A stretch of 64,000 nucleotides of DNA from contig JAYKXP010000017.1 of NCBI GenBank assembly GCA_037176845.1, positions 620,001 through 684,000 on the forward strand, read 5' to 3'. The DNA is from Paramarasmius palmivorus (lineage: Eukaryota; Basidiomycota; Agaricomycetes; Agaricales; Marasmiaceae). The translations under genes and the position numbers were made by a program. The notes under the pieces are model-generated. The model saw nothing but the letters and a program-made list of their open reading frames with translations, was not told the DNA's origin and made no database searches. Within the stretch, counting starts at the first letter, position 1. Every line of letters begins with the position of its first letter. Positions 34,256 through 45,689 of this stretch are shown here, piece after piece.

Positions 34256-36294
34256 GAAGCTAAGGGACTGTAAATACGATGTTCTCCGCCTTTTCTGAAT
34301 AGGAGTGGTGGGCTGTTTTTATTCATTCATTTAACCTCGTTAAAATGAAGCAGTCCTAGTACTAGTACCTCCTGCTGTTCTTTCATCTGTACAGATCCGA
34401 GATCATTCTTTTTCAGTGTTGAAAAAATTTGGACATTGAGTATTGAATACTCATTGAATACTAGGTATCAAACTTCTGTTACTTAGTTTACTATTATGGA
34501 CACAGGATAAAATTACTTTGGCATTCTGCGCCCTCTACTCGGTTACCGTCCTTTGGATATACCCAGTTGTCGATATGTATGCTATTTCTGAAAAATTTCC
34601 TCGACACTTCATACGAGTTCGTAGTGAACTAGGCTGATTGAACTGGTTCAGATTCCAGATACTTGTATCCGTATGTTGGGGTGCTCACGTCCGAGAAGGG
34701 CGGTGACATTGATTGTATCAGTGTCATTGAAATGTCTAGCTGTATATACCCAGGTAAGCATCTTCTACAGCTTACATCGAGGGTGGTGTAGGTTTAGTAC
34801 TGGAGCTTGAAGGATGCTTAAGCTGTGCATATGTGTCAGCTTGCACCGCTACTCAAATAGCGGCTACTGACCGAAATCGTTTGACAAGTTTGATGATCAT
34901 GATTGAAAGTAGAAAGAACCATTTTAAGGAGCCACGATGAGAAAACACTGGCTGGGATATTCCGACCGAGATAAGTGGAGGATCTAGAGGTATGTACGTC
35001 CTTTCGATTTTCGCCGGGAGTGCGGCAGATTGGCGGCAAAGTGCGGCGTGGTATGATTCCTTTTAGGGTAGGCTTTGCGTAGGCTATCCGATTGCGTCAT
35101 TTTCGTCTCTTCACCGTCACTGGCACTGAATTTTCTTATCCTTTGATATAAACCAGCCAGGTCGCTACTTGAAGCTTGACCACCGATATCGAACCCGCAG
35201 CTTGTTATCGAGTCCAAAATCCTGAATCTAAACATCACGCATCAAGCCAGAATATATCAATCGCTCTATCGACCGCCGAGACTGAACAAATAACAAAATC
35301 TTCTAAACTCCCTCAGGCTGCGACCCACGAGGTCTGTCACCTTCTCGCTCGGTGCTCAGAAGAGTATTTAGCTCCTCTAGCGATTGGCGGCTGGGAGACG
35401 CTTGCCTGCATTGCCCATTGTGTGTTATGATTTATCTTTTTCCCCGTTCCCTAATTTCGCCTCTGAAGTAACAGCGGCTCGACAAGATTCCTATCTGCGT
35501 GAAGGCCTCGATAACCATACACTACAAGCATATCCCTTTTGCTGTCACTGCGCCTCGCCATCTTGAATATCATCGACTCTGCAACTTAGATCTTGGACTC
35601 GACCGAGTACCCGGAGTGGTTAAAGGATTTGCCTTGGGGAGACTTTGAGGGCCTCATGTATTGATACTCAGAACAAAAAAGACACTGCATGGGGATAGCT
35701 TGCGAGGATAATGGTGAGTCTCAGTTCAAGTTTGTTCGCCAAGAATCATATAGCTCTGGAGTTTCTCGCTGACTACTAGAATCAGAACGCAGCGCCGAAT
35801 TCCACGATATGTGCCCTGGAAGAATGAACAAATGCCGGCTTCACCTCAACGTCAATTCTTACTGTTGCCGAACCTCGATCTTCAGAAGCAGAGAAGCCAG
35901 GGTTGGAAGACGGTGGTAAATCGGAATAGAGGCTTAGGAATGGGTACAGTTGAGTTGGATTAATGTGTACTTGTGTAATAGACACTCAATAATTCCACAT
36001 AGAATTCTTTCGATGGAGATCTGGGGCTTGTGACTACTAGCAAAAGTCCGATAGTCGCATTTGCTATGCTTGGTGTGGGATACATCCCGCCCATTAGTCG
36101 CTCGCCATCGGATCAGATGATAGCAGGCAAAATATGACGAAGAACGCCGTTGATACCTTTTCCTGGCCTTGAGCCACATAGGTTACTCAGCGTTTGTAGT
36201 CAGCCAAACCTAAAAATCCTCGGATGGTCGATAAGAACGAAGCTCACCTTCTCCAATCTGCTATCAACGGACAGATACAATGTGTTCCGGAGCG
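34256..36294. other. Gene-poor region between ZF5 and P450 pseudogene
   Basis: Two kilobases with no gene recognised. A 67-codon minus-strand frame at 35782-35985 is weakly protein-like but isolated. Direct repeats of TATTGAATACT type occur near 34440-34465. Confidence 0.4.
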
Positions 36295-36302
36295 TATAAA
36301 AA
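36295..36302 (+). promoter_or_regulatory. TATA box of the P450 pseudogene
   Basis: TATAAAAA 35-42 bases before the pseudogene ATG. Its survival suggests fairly recent inactivation. Confidence 0.45.
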
Positions 36303-36336
36303 CGCTAAACCGACTTCTGAGCCCTGACCAACCACA

Positions 36337-37640
36337 ATGCTTGCCTTAGGTTTCGTATCTTTACTCATCGGGGCTCTCCTCCTAAGCGTCGCCTAGGCGC
36401 GATATCTCAGGTCAAGAAACCATCTACCGTATCCTCCGGGACCTAGGGCTCTACCGATAATTGGCAATCTCTATGACTTACCTTCCACGAATATAGGCAA
36501 AGCATACTCGGAATGGAGTAGATTGTATGGTGCGTTTATTGGATGACCAGGTCATAGATAACACTCGCTTTGACACGACCGCCGATCTCGCAGGCGAAAA
36601 TCTTGTGTATTTGGATATCACACCATCGTCGTAAACTCTCGCAAGCTTGCTAATGAATTATTCGACACACGATCGCGAATTTATTCAGATCGGCCGTGTA
36701 TTCCAATGATTGACCTGTATGTGTCACAGTATGCCTTTTCATTTGTCCGCGAACTGAGTTAAAACAGTCTTGGCTGGAGAGAGGTCGGTCTAGGTGAGAA
36801 GCACTTTTGCAGGAGCTGCCTGACGCTGACCTGTGCGCAGGCTTCATGCCGTATGGCAATATATGGCGGAGGCAAGGAAGACTGTTTCAAGAAGGATTTC
36901 GTCATTCCGCTGCCACAGACCTGCTCCCCATCCAAGCCCGGAAAGTCGACCAGTTTCTCGTCAACCTATTGAGCCAACCGGAGAAATTCCGTGCACATAT
37001 AAGAACGTGGGTACTTGCCACAGATTTTTAGTGGCGATCGAGTGACCGTTTGAACTTATCCTTTCATGTAGTCTTACGGTTGCGACTATCATGGGCGTCA
37101 TGTATGGACACGACGTTGCTCCATCGAACGATTAGTACTTTGTCCACCTAGCGGAAAGGGCGAATGACGTACTACTGAATCTCTCAACGCCCACAGCGAT
37201 GTTTGTCAACGTGTTTCCGTTGTTGCGTCACCTTCTTGGATGGTTCCCAGGTTGTGGATTTCAGCGAATATCACGGCAAAGTCGTGAGTGGGTTGTCGAT
37301 ATGGTCCATAAACCTTACTCGTTAGTCATCGATGAGATTGTGAGTCGATGTTGTGTACTTCCTAGCCACCTTGGACCTAAATTTTCCAGAGTTGTGGCAC
37401 TACTAGTAGAAAACCATCCCTACTCTCAAAGTTTCTGGAACGGCGCAGAACCGAGGACGACGAGGAAGAACTAGATATCAAATACGAATCTGCCCGGGTC
37501 GACACTTGGCGTCGGCAACCATCTGGGGCGCGATAGCAACGGTATTGGCTAAGGCGAAAGACGGGGCTGGTAACGAGATTGAAATATTGATGCGGCGTAT
37601 TCGGATGGTTTAGTGAGGTTTGTGGTCAGTTGGACCTTGA
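36337..37640 (+). pseudogene. Cytochrome P450 pseudogene (CYP5144-like)
   Basis: Paralogue of the three P450 genes at 48-56 kb, in the opposite orientation. The N-terminal anchor M-L-A-L-G-F-V-S-L-L-I-G-A-L is cut by an in-frame TAG at 36394-36396. Y-P-P-G-P-R-A-L-P-I-I-G-N-L follows, then F-M-P-Y-G-N-I-W-R-R-Q-G-R-L-F-Q-E-G-F-R and M-Y-G-H-D-V-A-P-S-N-D followed by a second in-frame TAG (37133-37135) where paralogues have Asp-Tyr. After L-E-R-R-R-T-E-D-D-E-E-E-L the frame jumps to R-H-L-A-S-A-T-I-W-G-A-I-A, which in the intact genes lies just after the heme cysteine. The I-helix, E-x-x-R, P-E-R-F and heme-binding loop are therefore missing. The gene cannot encode an active enzyme. Confidence 0.88.
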
Positions 37641-38251
37641 CTGGAGCTTTTGCTAACCTTCTGTGAAGCCATCTAGGCGAGTTTTCTTGCGTGATAACAC
37701 CCAGGTCAAAGAATGCGCGGGGTCTTGTTTCCGATTTAGCTGCTTGAAGCCGGACATGTGCAGATTACGACAGTCAAAGCGGATGTTCTTCGCCGTCTCG
37801 GTGATTTTGAATGTGCGAATGAATTGATATATGGACAGTGTCAATAACATATTTCCTAATTGACCGGAAATGAAATGAATGGGTATCCGAATAAAACAGG
37901 TATGAACACGAGGCCTTAGCGATGTAAAACAGCAACGTGTGGCAACATGTATTGGCATGAAATTTGGGTGGACAACCCAAAAAAAAGGGAAGGAAAGACA
38001 AGTCTTGCAGGCCTGATCGACACGAATGTCAGCAAAGCCCGCGGTATAGTAAATTTGGATCATCCAGTCTAGAGAAACTGTTGTACATCGGCGCCAAGAG
38101 ATCCAATGTCTGAAATATGTCTAAGTGGGGGTATTGAAAAGAGTTAGAACGGAAAAAGGAGCGTGCGTATAATGTGGGGCAGTCGGAATAAGGAATGACA
38201 CGAAGACGAGACAATTCTAGATTGAATACAGTCATGGTAGGTCATGGTTCT
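37641..38251. other. ZF6 3' flank
   Basis: Between the P450 pseudogene and the ZF6 stop codon. A 136-codon minus-strand frame (37653-38063) lies directly downstream of ZF6 and is best read as 3' UTR or chance. Confidence 0.4.
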
Positions 38252-39320
38252 TCAAGGCTTGGGACGTTCAGAGCAACGCATCTCGTGGCGCTTTCTGTCG
38301 TGTTTCGTCACGAAACTTTTGAAGCAATATTGGCATGAAAAAGGCTGTATCCCACGATGAGCGTTGTTATGATCTACACACGCAACCGATTAGCAGATTC
38401 AGCCACTGAAAGCGAGAGCACATACTGCGGAGGCCGTTGGCAGTTGTGAAGGTTTGGTCACAGGCATCGCACCGATGCTTTGCCCCTCTTTTCCTCCTTT
38501 GAGCTGAAGCTCTTTTCACACCGTCCGAGGCTACGACATGCCTGTACGTCTGTTCCAACGGTGAAGATTTCGTAGTTGCCGGGCTGGTTATCGACTCTGG
38601 ACTTGGCAGCATGACTGATTGATCCACTGGTGGCTCCTTAGTCAGGCATTGCGAATGAGGGCCAGACCAGCTTGAAAGCTGTTGAGAACCCGGATGATGG
38701 AATCCGCTAGGTCCAACCAACAAATCGTCGTAGAGCTGAGGCGTATTGTGGACTGTGCACATTGCACTAACGGGCATTTCGACTGGTATAGTAGCAGCCA
38801 TACCTTGGCAAATAGTAACCTCGCCTTCCGTCATATAAGATGGGTTGACACCAGGCAGAGGGAGTAACGTATTGAATCCTGATCCCAGGGAGCCAGAAAC
38901 GTCCCACACCGGTAAAACTGGGTTTGGGTCGAAGGTTTGGTTGTTGGATGAGTGTTCCCCCGGTGCTGCATAGGAAGTTAACCATGTTGAATCGAAGCTA
39001 AGATGTGGGGTCAGGTTCTCCCCCGGTTCTGCACTGTAGCAAAATGATGCGGAGTTGATGCTGCTGTGAGGAAGGTGACCGTCATTGGCGTCGGTTATAG
39101 AGTCCTTCAGGGTAGTAGGCGAAGTGGAGAGGGAATTCAATAATTCAAGCCATGTTAACGGGAACAACCATGGAGAGTTGGTGCTGATTTGTTCCTGAGC
39201 ATTCTTGGGGTTACCGAATTCTGAGAATTTTGCCTGTGGAGTCGATGTCTGCGATGGAAGAGATGGAGCAGGGGGTGAAGGAGAAGGAGAAAGATCCTGC
39301 AAATGAGACTGGCGAGGCAT
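38252..39320 (-). CDS. C2H2 zinc-finger protein, ZF6 (inverted copy)
   Basis: Sixth paralogue, on the opposite strand; 338 residues in two exons (39320-38426, 38373-38252). It starts M-P-R-Q-S-H-L-Q-D-L-S with a Ser/Pro run instead of M-D-D. The long body is rich in Ser, Pro and Thr. The family motif reads H-V-V-A-S-D-G-V-K-R-A-S-A-Q-R-R-K-R-G-A-K. Finger 1: C-D-A-C-D-Q-T-F-T-T-A-N-G-L-R-N-H-N-N-A-H, split by a phase-1 intron in the Asn codon. Finger 2: C-Q-Y-C-F-K-S-F-V-T-K-H-D-R-K-R-H-E-M-R-C (C2HC). It belongs to the ZF1/2/3 subtype by its F-V-T-K-H-D, despite lying beyond ZF4 and ZF5, so the cluster has been rearranged. Confidence 0.82.
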
Positions 39321-42300
39321 GGGGTTTGGATACTTGGGGAAGTTGTGGTTGCAACTAATTCAAGCGAGGATGAGATGCTTGTGTGTAACGAAAAAGTGAT
39401 ACGACTTACAGAAAAAAGAATACAGATGCTTGACGCCAATGGGCAGCAGGAACCAAAAAGGGCAAGGGAGTTTGAGAGTGTGGGTGAGTCAAGGGCTGTC
39501 TATTGCTGTTGGGAGGCGCACGACCCGGTATGCACGAACTCGAAGCTGTTATGGGCATTAGTCGAGCAAATCGTCCGCGCCGAGCGCATCCTGCGGATGA
39601 TAACGACGACGTAGGAACAGGGAAGCATGCTTCGTCATCCCAAGCGGCGGTGTAGGATATCGAAACGGACGCGACTTCTAGGGGGACGATCCATGAATAG
39701 CGAGCCTTGCATAGTGGTTGGTAAGGGATGATTATCGAGCGCAGAATCCTTCTGAGTCCTCCATTTCTAGTTAAATTCGTGACTTCCCACTGCGTGAGAT
39801 AGAATCTCAAGATATCAAACGTTATTTTTTCTATACGAATCCCCAGGCTGCCAGTTCGACAGTCGAACACTATATAGAACCCACATGACACAATGGTTTC
39901 TGTGTCAAGCGAGATCCTTACTGAGGTTCGACCGCCTTATCTTCAACCACACACAAGCCGAGAAGGCATGGCAGCAGACAAAATCCTCGTATCCATGGGC
40001 GGAGTTAAAGCAGTTCTAGCCATGATCGGCGGACGCTTTGGCAGCGCGACCAGCGAGCTCGAGAGACTTTCGCGGAAACCCAAGCTCGAATGCCTCAAAA
40101 TACAGACACTGACGGTGGCGTCACAGTAACCTTCTTTCGTCACAAAATAGAAGACATATGTGAGTGGCTAGCTTGATAAGGAACAGAAGATGAACACGAC
40201 ATACCCACAGGTGTCTTTGACTTCTTTTTTTTTCCCCTGCTGGATGCTGTCCAGGCTGCACCAATAGATCATTTGACCTTCGTGGATCGTGAAAGCCTAT
40301 GAACCCGAGATAGCTTGACAGGCCATACGACCTAACGTCTCCACCTTCACCCTGATGCCGGTATCGTCGTAGACGTCTCGTATAATTGCACGCAGCGAGG
40401 ACAACATATCTCGAAATTAAACCTCCTTTTCGTCGACACCCTGTCCGTAGCCAACGAGCGTCGGTGAGATAGTGAAGGGAAGATCGTGCGTAAGGAGTGA
40501 AAGGGAGAAGGGGGGCGGAAATGAGGATGGAAATTACAGGAGAACAGGTACATAGATGAGGAATCGTGCCTCGCCTGTATTGGTCCCATTCATCGCCAAG
40601 GAGTAGTTTCCGCCTCTCTTGGGATACTTGTATCGGACTAGCCACGGCCGTACTACCAGAGGCGGGTTAGGACACAGTAGGACGTATATGGCTAGCCAAC
40701 GAGTGTGCGGCGCGCAGGGCGCTCTCAGCGAAGACATGCGTGTGTAGGCTGGAGAGTGTTGGGGGACGTATCTGCTGTTCTTCTTGAAAAAGCGGAGCCG
40801 ACAACATCGCTTTCTTGCTCATTGCATGCCGGAGAGTATCTGAATCAGATCATGTAACGCCGAAAACCCACGAACTAGGAATACAGGGCGCTTTCATTGG
40901 CTGCCAATATACTAATAGGTGTGTGTTACGGCCCGTTTATAGAGATATGTCAAAGTGAACTCACGCTATCGACGCTGTATATCCAGAAAATGGCGGAAAA
41001 GACATATCTGCGTAGCTGCTGTTGTGTTCGTCATCTTTGAATAGGTCGGACTGCGCTGGTCGTAGCCTATCGAGATTCGTGGTGCTGCAGGAAAAGGACA
41101 AAGAATCGTCTAAACCGTCGCGGCGACTGGTGATAGGAGTCTCCCGGACAACGAGGAAATCGTATCCTCATGTCCTTAAACCGTAAAATGCAATTTTCCC
41201 AGAAATAGCCTCGAAATTTCTCCTGGTGAACTGTAACAGCTTTGGGCATCCTTCAGCCTTATAAAAGAGGAATAGCTCTGTCGTTGAGAGCACTGGTAAG
41301 TATATCCCTGATCGATGCAGCGTCAAGGATCACTTACAACCCTTGGCCAGGTTTTGTAGCCGGTCGGCTCGTAAGTCGAGACCTAGACCGTCTAGAGCGG
41401 TTTCTGGAAGTTGCTAGTCTCTGTATCGGGTCTGTGGACTCATTCTTCTGGCTCATGAAAACCCACTGATGCGGGAAACAAAGAGGGCAGGAGGGTAAGG
41501 GGATATGGGGGTCATGGAAGTTGTGGAGGAGTGGTGTTGTGCCGCCTACTTAGGGCCGAATCGCCGCTTTTCTTTCCCTCTCACTTTGCGCAAGTTGATG
41601 TCCTCAAATATCTGGATCTTCTAGCTTCAGAGCTTCCCACCTAGAACAGCAAACCCGAGCACTATCCGAGCCCGACGGACTCTTTTCATTGAGCGGCGAT
41701 TCTGTCCTTTTACGATGGTCCTTGGTGTGTATGCTCCATGTCCCAATTGTTTCAATATATTGACTCTTGGGCAGCTCTCAGGGTGTCTTGAATCAATAGA
41801 ACCTCAATACGACACGAAAATTAATCAACCCTGAGTCGACATAAAATTCGACAGCGAAAGAAGCACAGAAGAGCTGCAAATTGTCACACTATTAATACCT
41901 GGTGGATTTGTGCATTGCCTTCAGTATACAGAACACCATATTCATGACGAGGACATTCAACCCATGACAGACCAGACTAATAATCGTGCTACTTGCTCGT
42001 TGATATGGCTTCTCGGAATCATTCATCGAACCGAAACCTTTATGGACATGTCCGGAAGGCCGTCCAGGAGGGATGTGCTTGGCGAAGTGGCGATAAACGT
42101 TGCTCACACCGGGTGGAGTTCACTGGTGTGTTTTAAGGTTATTCATGTAGCGTTGCCCCTCTAACAGCACCTACAGGCTTGCATCGAATTGAAGATTTCC
42201 TGACTGCACAATCATCCAACGTGAGCACTCATGCGTCGCAAATCATCGTGGTCACTCCAACGCCAATGACTCACTGGACAACCAACATGGTCGATTCGCA

Positions 42301-42954
42301 TGGTTTTGCTCCCGCCGTCAGTGGCAAGTTCCCGGAGCGCCGATAAGGAAAACATTGCTACATGCATGCATCCTCATTGCCACTTTCCCGTTAAAGTTCA
42401 AGCGCTTTATCCGGCAAGAACCCTTTGAGCCTTTGGTTGGAACTCATCAGCGATATTACTCCAAAACTATGCCATACATGTCCAGGTATCTTCTCTCACG
42501 TCCAGGATGTATATCAATATAATACAGCTTTGTACCTGTATATTACTTATCGATTCACAAGCCTTTCCGCTTTGAATGAATCACGTATAGCTGGTGAAAT
42601 GAACGAAATTCTTCGCCTCTTACTCGCCGAATCCCTGAATAACCAGCACAAGTGTTAGCGTGGATGTCAGAAATATCTCGATCACGGTCAGGATTCAGGC
42701 CCAGGACGCGGACGCGTTGAGACATCCTTCACACTGGCAGTGATCACACATAACACAGCTTGCTTTCTACCATCATTATCATACTATACGCATTACTAGT
42801 CTTCTACTACCATTTCTCTAATCACTAACGATCATCAAAAAGTATCGTACATCGCCTATCCCTCAAACCATCTCAAGAACCCCATTCGCGCACAAAACGA
42901 TCCTCGGCGTTCTTGACCAATATTTCAATATTCAGCGACCGACTTCGAGCCATT
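39321..42954. other. Gene-poor region between ZF6 and DUF6593 gene
   Basis: No gene recognised with confidence in 3.6 kb. A weak candidate at 39893-40129 is listed separately. A purine-rich stretch lies at 41470-41530. A plus-strand frame at 41910-42164 and its mirror frame on the minus strand are unsupported. Confidence 0.4.
39893..40129 (+). CDS. Small hypothetical protein, weak
   Basis: A 78-codon frame with balanced composition (E-I-L-T-E-V-R-P-P-Y-L, then K-I-L-V-S-M-G-G-V-K-A-V-L-A-M-I-G-G-R-F-G). A TATATAG motif lies about 20 bases before the ATG, too near for a usual TATA box. No domain or splice context recognised. May be a remnant or chance frame. Confidence 0.2.
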   Translation: MVSVSSEILTEVRPPYLQPHTSREGMAADKILVSMGGVKAVLAMIGGRFGSATSELERLSRKPKLECLKIQTLTVASQ

Positions 42955-44017
42955 ATGGACTTTTTCCTAGTTCCCAATAACCCACAACACACGGTTCTAG
43001 TGTCTCCTAACGGCGTTGCGCATTACCGGGTTCAGACAGCAAAGGATCCTTCTGGGCGACGTGTAAGCCAACTTGTGGCCCTGGTCCGACTCCTTATACC
43101 TAACCATTCTACAGATATCCGATCTACAAACTCCCGAGGTTGGCACTATCGCTGAAATCGAGTGGAATTCATGGGAGACGCCGACGGTGATACGAAGCGA
43201 GCTCTTGAAAAGGACTGGTGTTAGAGGAAATAGCGTGTTGTTGGGACATGGAGTATCGGCGAACTTTAACGTTCGTCCTCATGGTGAGAATACCAGGTGG
43301 TTGGATTCGGCGGAGACAACGACTAGGAGACGTAGCGTGAACAACACCGTTGCTCCAAAGAGCATCCTGAAGAATCCGCTTCCCCAAACGCAAAGGATAG
43401 ACAATGGCACGTCTACTTCTGTATGTGGAAAAGCTGTTGGGGTCCTTGCGACGGATTTCTTGTACAAGAAAGGTCACTTTTGCTCGTACGCCTCATGTTT
43501 CGTTGCTGGTTCGCATTTGACGGTGATTCTTTCATAGTTCGCGATACTTTCTGGGGAATGATGGGCTTGAGTACCGCTGGAAGTTTGTCAAAGGAATTGG
43601 GAGTGTGGTACGTACTTCAACCTTATTCATCAAACCCACGCCATCCAAAACAAACGCTCACGATGGCTCCAGCTCACTCGCCTTTCAACAAATGAGGAAA
43701 TCGCGCGCTACACCTACGCCCAGACCGATGAAGGTCTATACGCAGGCGAGCGCAAGACTCGTCTCCGAATTCACCCGTTCTCTTCCTCCTACTCTCCAGA
43801 ATCGTTGTCGCCCTTGGATATAGACTTGATTGTTCTATCATTTCTGATAATGGAGAAGAAGCGCCGTGATCACAAAGGACTTGGTGAGTTGATTTGATGA
43901 AAATCAGGTTGTTGATGCTGAAAAATCGTGGATTTAGGGCCAGCGCTGGCGGAGCAAGACCATGACGAGGATCCTCAGGGAGATGGTGGTGGAGATGGTG
44001 GGTCTGGGTCTGGTTAA
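42955..44017 (+). CDS. DUF6593 domain protein
   Basis: Member of a family abundant in Agaricomycetes and of unknown function. Exons join in frame. Exon 1 is M-D-F-F-L-V-P-N-N-P-Q-H-T-V-L ... H-Y-R-V-Q-T, then T-I-A-E-I-E-W-N-S-W-E-T-P-T-V-I, a family landmark. After a variable linker rich in Arg/Thr/Asn comes D-F-F-S-R-Y-F-L-G-N-D-G-L-E-Y-R-W-K-F-V, the core block. That block is reached by a GTACAAG donor inside a frame that would otherwise run on. L-D-I-D-L-I-V-L-S-F-L-I-M-E-K-K-R-R is the typical C-terminal strand. The Gly/Asp-rich tail ends in G-S-G-S-G. No signal peptide. The long linker between the first and second halves looks larger than usual. Confidence 0.8.
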
Positions 44018-44638
44018 TCAGGGAATCGACGCGTCTTATATGTTTTTTTGGGCTCCGGTGTTTCTCTTTCCGGTTCGGGGATATCGGACTTGTAATGATA
44101 ATGGGTTTTCCTGGTAGCACGTGGTCGCTTTGTTCCTTCCCCAGCAACCCATTGACCTATGTGACCTATCTCAAAGCGCAAGGTGAAGGTGTGTTTATCG
44201 TCTTTCTCCATATCAATGTCGAGGAAGATGCTCAAGATTCATTTGTTGGTCCCCGAGTCTCATATTCGTCGATCAGATGTTTACCATCAAAGAGTTCCCC
44301 AAGAATGAATCAGCTTTGTCCGCAGAGAACTTGAATCATTCCTAGTTGCATCTTGTGGAATGACTGAAGGGTTAGAAAACGCCGTCTCATCGTGAGTGAT
44401 ATATCGTTTCGATGAGAATAACCAATTGATCCACCGCTGTCGTTGTAACATTCATGATTCTCCAGCTAACATACCGTTTACGGGAATGTTAGAACATGCT
44501 GTCTTTCAATTTCATTAGAGAGCTGCACTTACCCTTGAGATCGGTCTCAGACAGTCACACTTGCAAAACCCTCGGCGAGAAAAATCGAAACCAGCACAGG
44601 CATACCGCACACGACCACTACAGAAATCTCTAGTGGGC
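44018..44638. other. Intergenic upstream of secreted protein gene
   Basis: No gene recognised. Holds the promoter of the secreted protein gene at its right end. Confidence 0.4.
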
Positions 44639-44646
44639 TATAAAAG
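44639..44646 (+). promoter_or_regulatory. TATA box of the secreted protein gene
   Basis: TATAAAAG lies 84-91 bases before the ATG, a usual distance for a strong fungal promoter of a secreted protein. Confidence 0.6.
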
Positions 44647-44729
44647 CAGACAGATATCCCACTGTGTTTTCTCAGCTCTTCAGTCCCTCATCGATCCAAG
44701 CCTCCAGTCTCACTTACTCAAAGTCACAA

Positions 44730-45375
44730 ATGCGCTTCATCCCCACTCTTACGACCGGCTTTTTGCTTCTTTCTGCTGTTTGCGCAGAGCCCATCGGAAT
44801 ACGTGCACCGCAAGTGTGTTCACCAACGTTCTCTGAAGCCGGGACGTACACTTTAATCGACGGAAACGGCAAAATCATCACGACTGATGGGAACCCAAAC
44901 TCTGCCGCCCTCGCGTTCAGCATTCGAGGTGGTGGAAAACTTCCTCCTGGCGCTATGTTCCTTGTGTAAGTGACATCTCCAGCTTGTTTGCCGCTGGGAT
45001 CATTATGATTATGCTCTTGCCTTGATCCCAGAAATCCCGCGAACAACACGCTCCTAGCATTGAGTAAGGATTCAAAGTCGACCAGTTTCCAACTTGTTCC
45101 TACAGACGTTATTAGGGATCAGTGAGTTACCCTATTATTCCATCGTGAGCAAAGACTCTGATGCCAACCGTTACAGAAATCAACTCTGGACATTCGCCTG
45201 TGACACATGCGCTTTGACTCCTCCTGGCATTACTGCTGTACCTGGATCTGGATGCTTCGTCAAAGCTTTCAGTAACGACAAATTATGCATTCAAGAGGCG
45301 TCAAATAGGTTTACTGTTTCCGCTTGCGATGCGAATAACAAGGCTCAGAAGTTCACTCTCCAACTTCCAAAGTGA
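44730..45375 (+). CDS. Small secreted protein, beta-trefoil-like
   Basis: About 175 residues in three exons, starting M-R-F-I-P-T-L-T-T-G-F-L-L-L-S-A-V-C-A, a clear signal peptide with a likely cut after Ala. The mature part has T-Y-T-L-I-D-G-N-G-K-I-I-T-T, then N-Q-L-W-T-F-A-C-D-T-C-A, then C-F-V-K-A-F-S-N-D-K-L-C-I-Q-E-A and V-S-A-C-D-A-N-N-K-A-Q-K-F-T-L. The Q-x-W and C...C...Q-x-F rhythm recalls ricin-B-type beta-trefoil lectins, but I cannot confirm the fold. The six mature cysteines could form disulfides. Secretion is well supported; sugar binding is a guess. Confidence 0.78.
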
Positions 45376-45453
45376 AAGCTGTTCACTGGTAATTACATAA
45401 ATCTTGTAGTATCGTTGTACAGCGTTGTACTCGGCGATCATAATATGTACATA

Positions 45454-45502
45454 CAGTGACGGCGAAAACTGATTTCCCCTGCCAAATGGAGCAACGGTCA
45501 CG
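45454..45502 (+). repeat. Left terminal inverted repeat of the MITE
   Basis: 49 bases beginning CAGTGACGGCGAAAACTGAT; exact mirror of the right arm. A TA dinucleotide precedes it. Confidence 0.92.
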
Positions 45503-45689
45503 CCCCCGCTCTCCAAGGTCTTTTCATCCTCGTTGCGTTGTCACTTCGACCCGATTTGCACTTGTCTAATATTTATTCCAGGTCTGAAGTACTATATATG
45601 TATGATTAGGGTACATCTACAGTTAATGGGGCATAATCAACAAGAATAGGCTATCCTATGCGCAACTATGAGCAGGCTGAAAGCCCAAA

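Noticed and set aside
35600..35680. GAGTGGTTAAAGGA stretch resembling the D-loop of a Leu/Ser tRNA
   Set aside because: No T-loop GGTTCGAATC-type box and no pairing acceptor stem at the right distance.
37653..38063. 136-codon minus-strand open frame after ZF6
   Set aside because: Lies in the 3' flank of ZF6 on the same strand, without a recognisable domain; hydrophobic low-quality composition fits untranslated sequence.
40121..40645. 174-codon minus-strand open frame
   Set aside because: Overlapping frames on the same strand look equally protein-like (one reads R-D-M-L-S-S-L-R-A-I-I-R-D-V-Y) and no exon chain could be built, so no gene was called.
41892..42164. Mirror-image open frames on both strands
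   Set aside because: Neither frame has a recognisable domain or continuing exons; sense cannot be decided.
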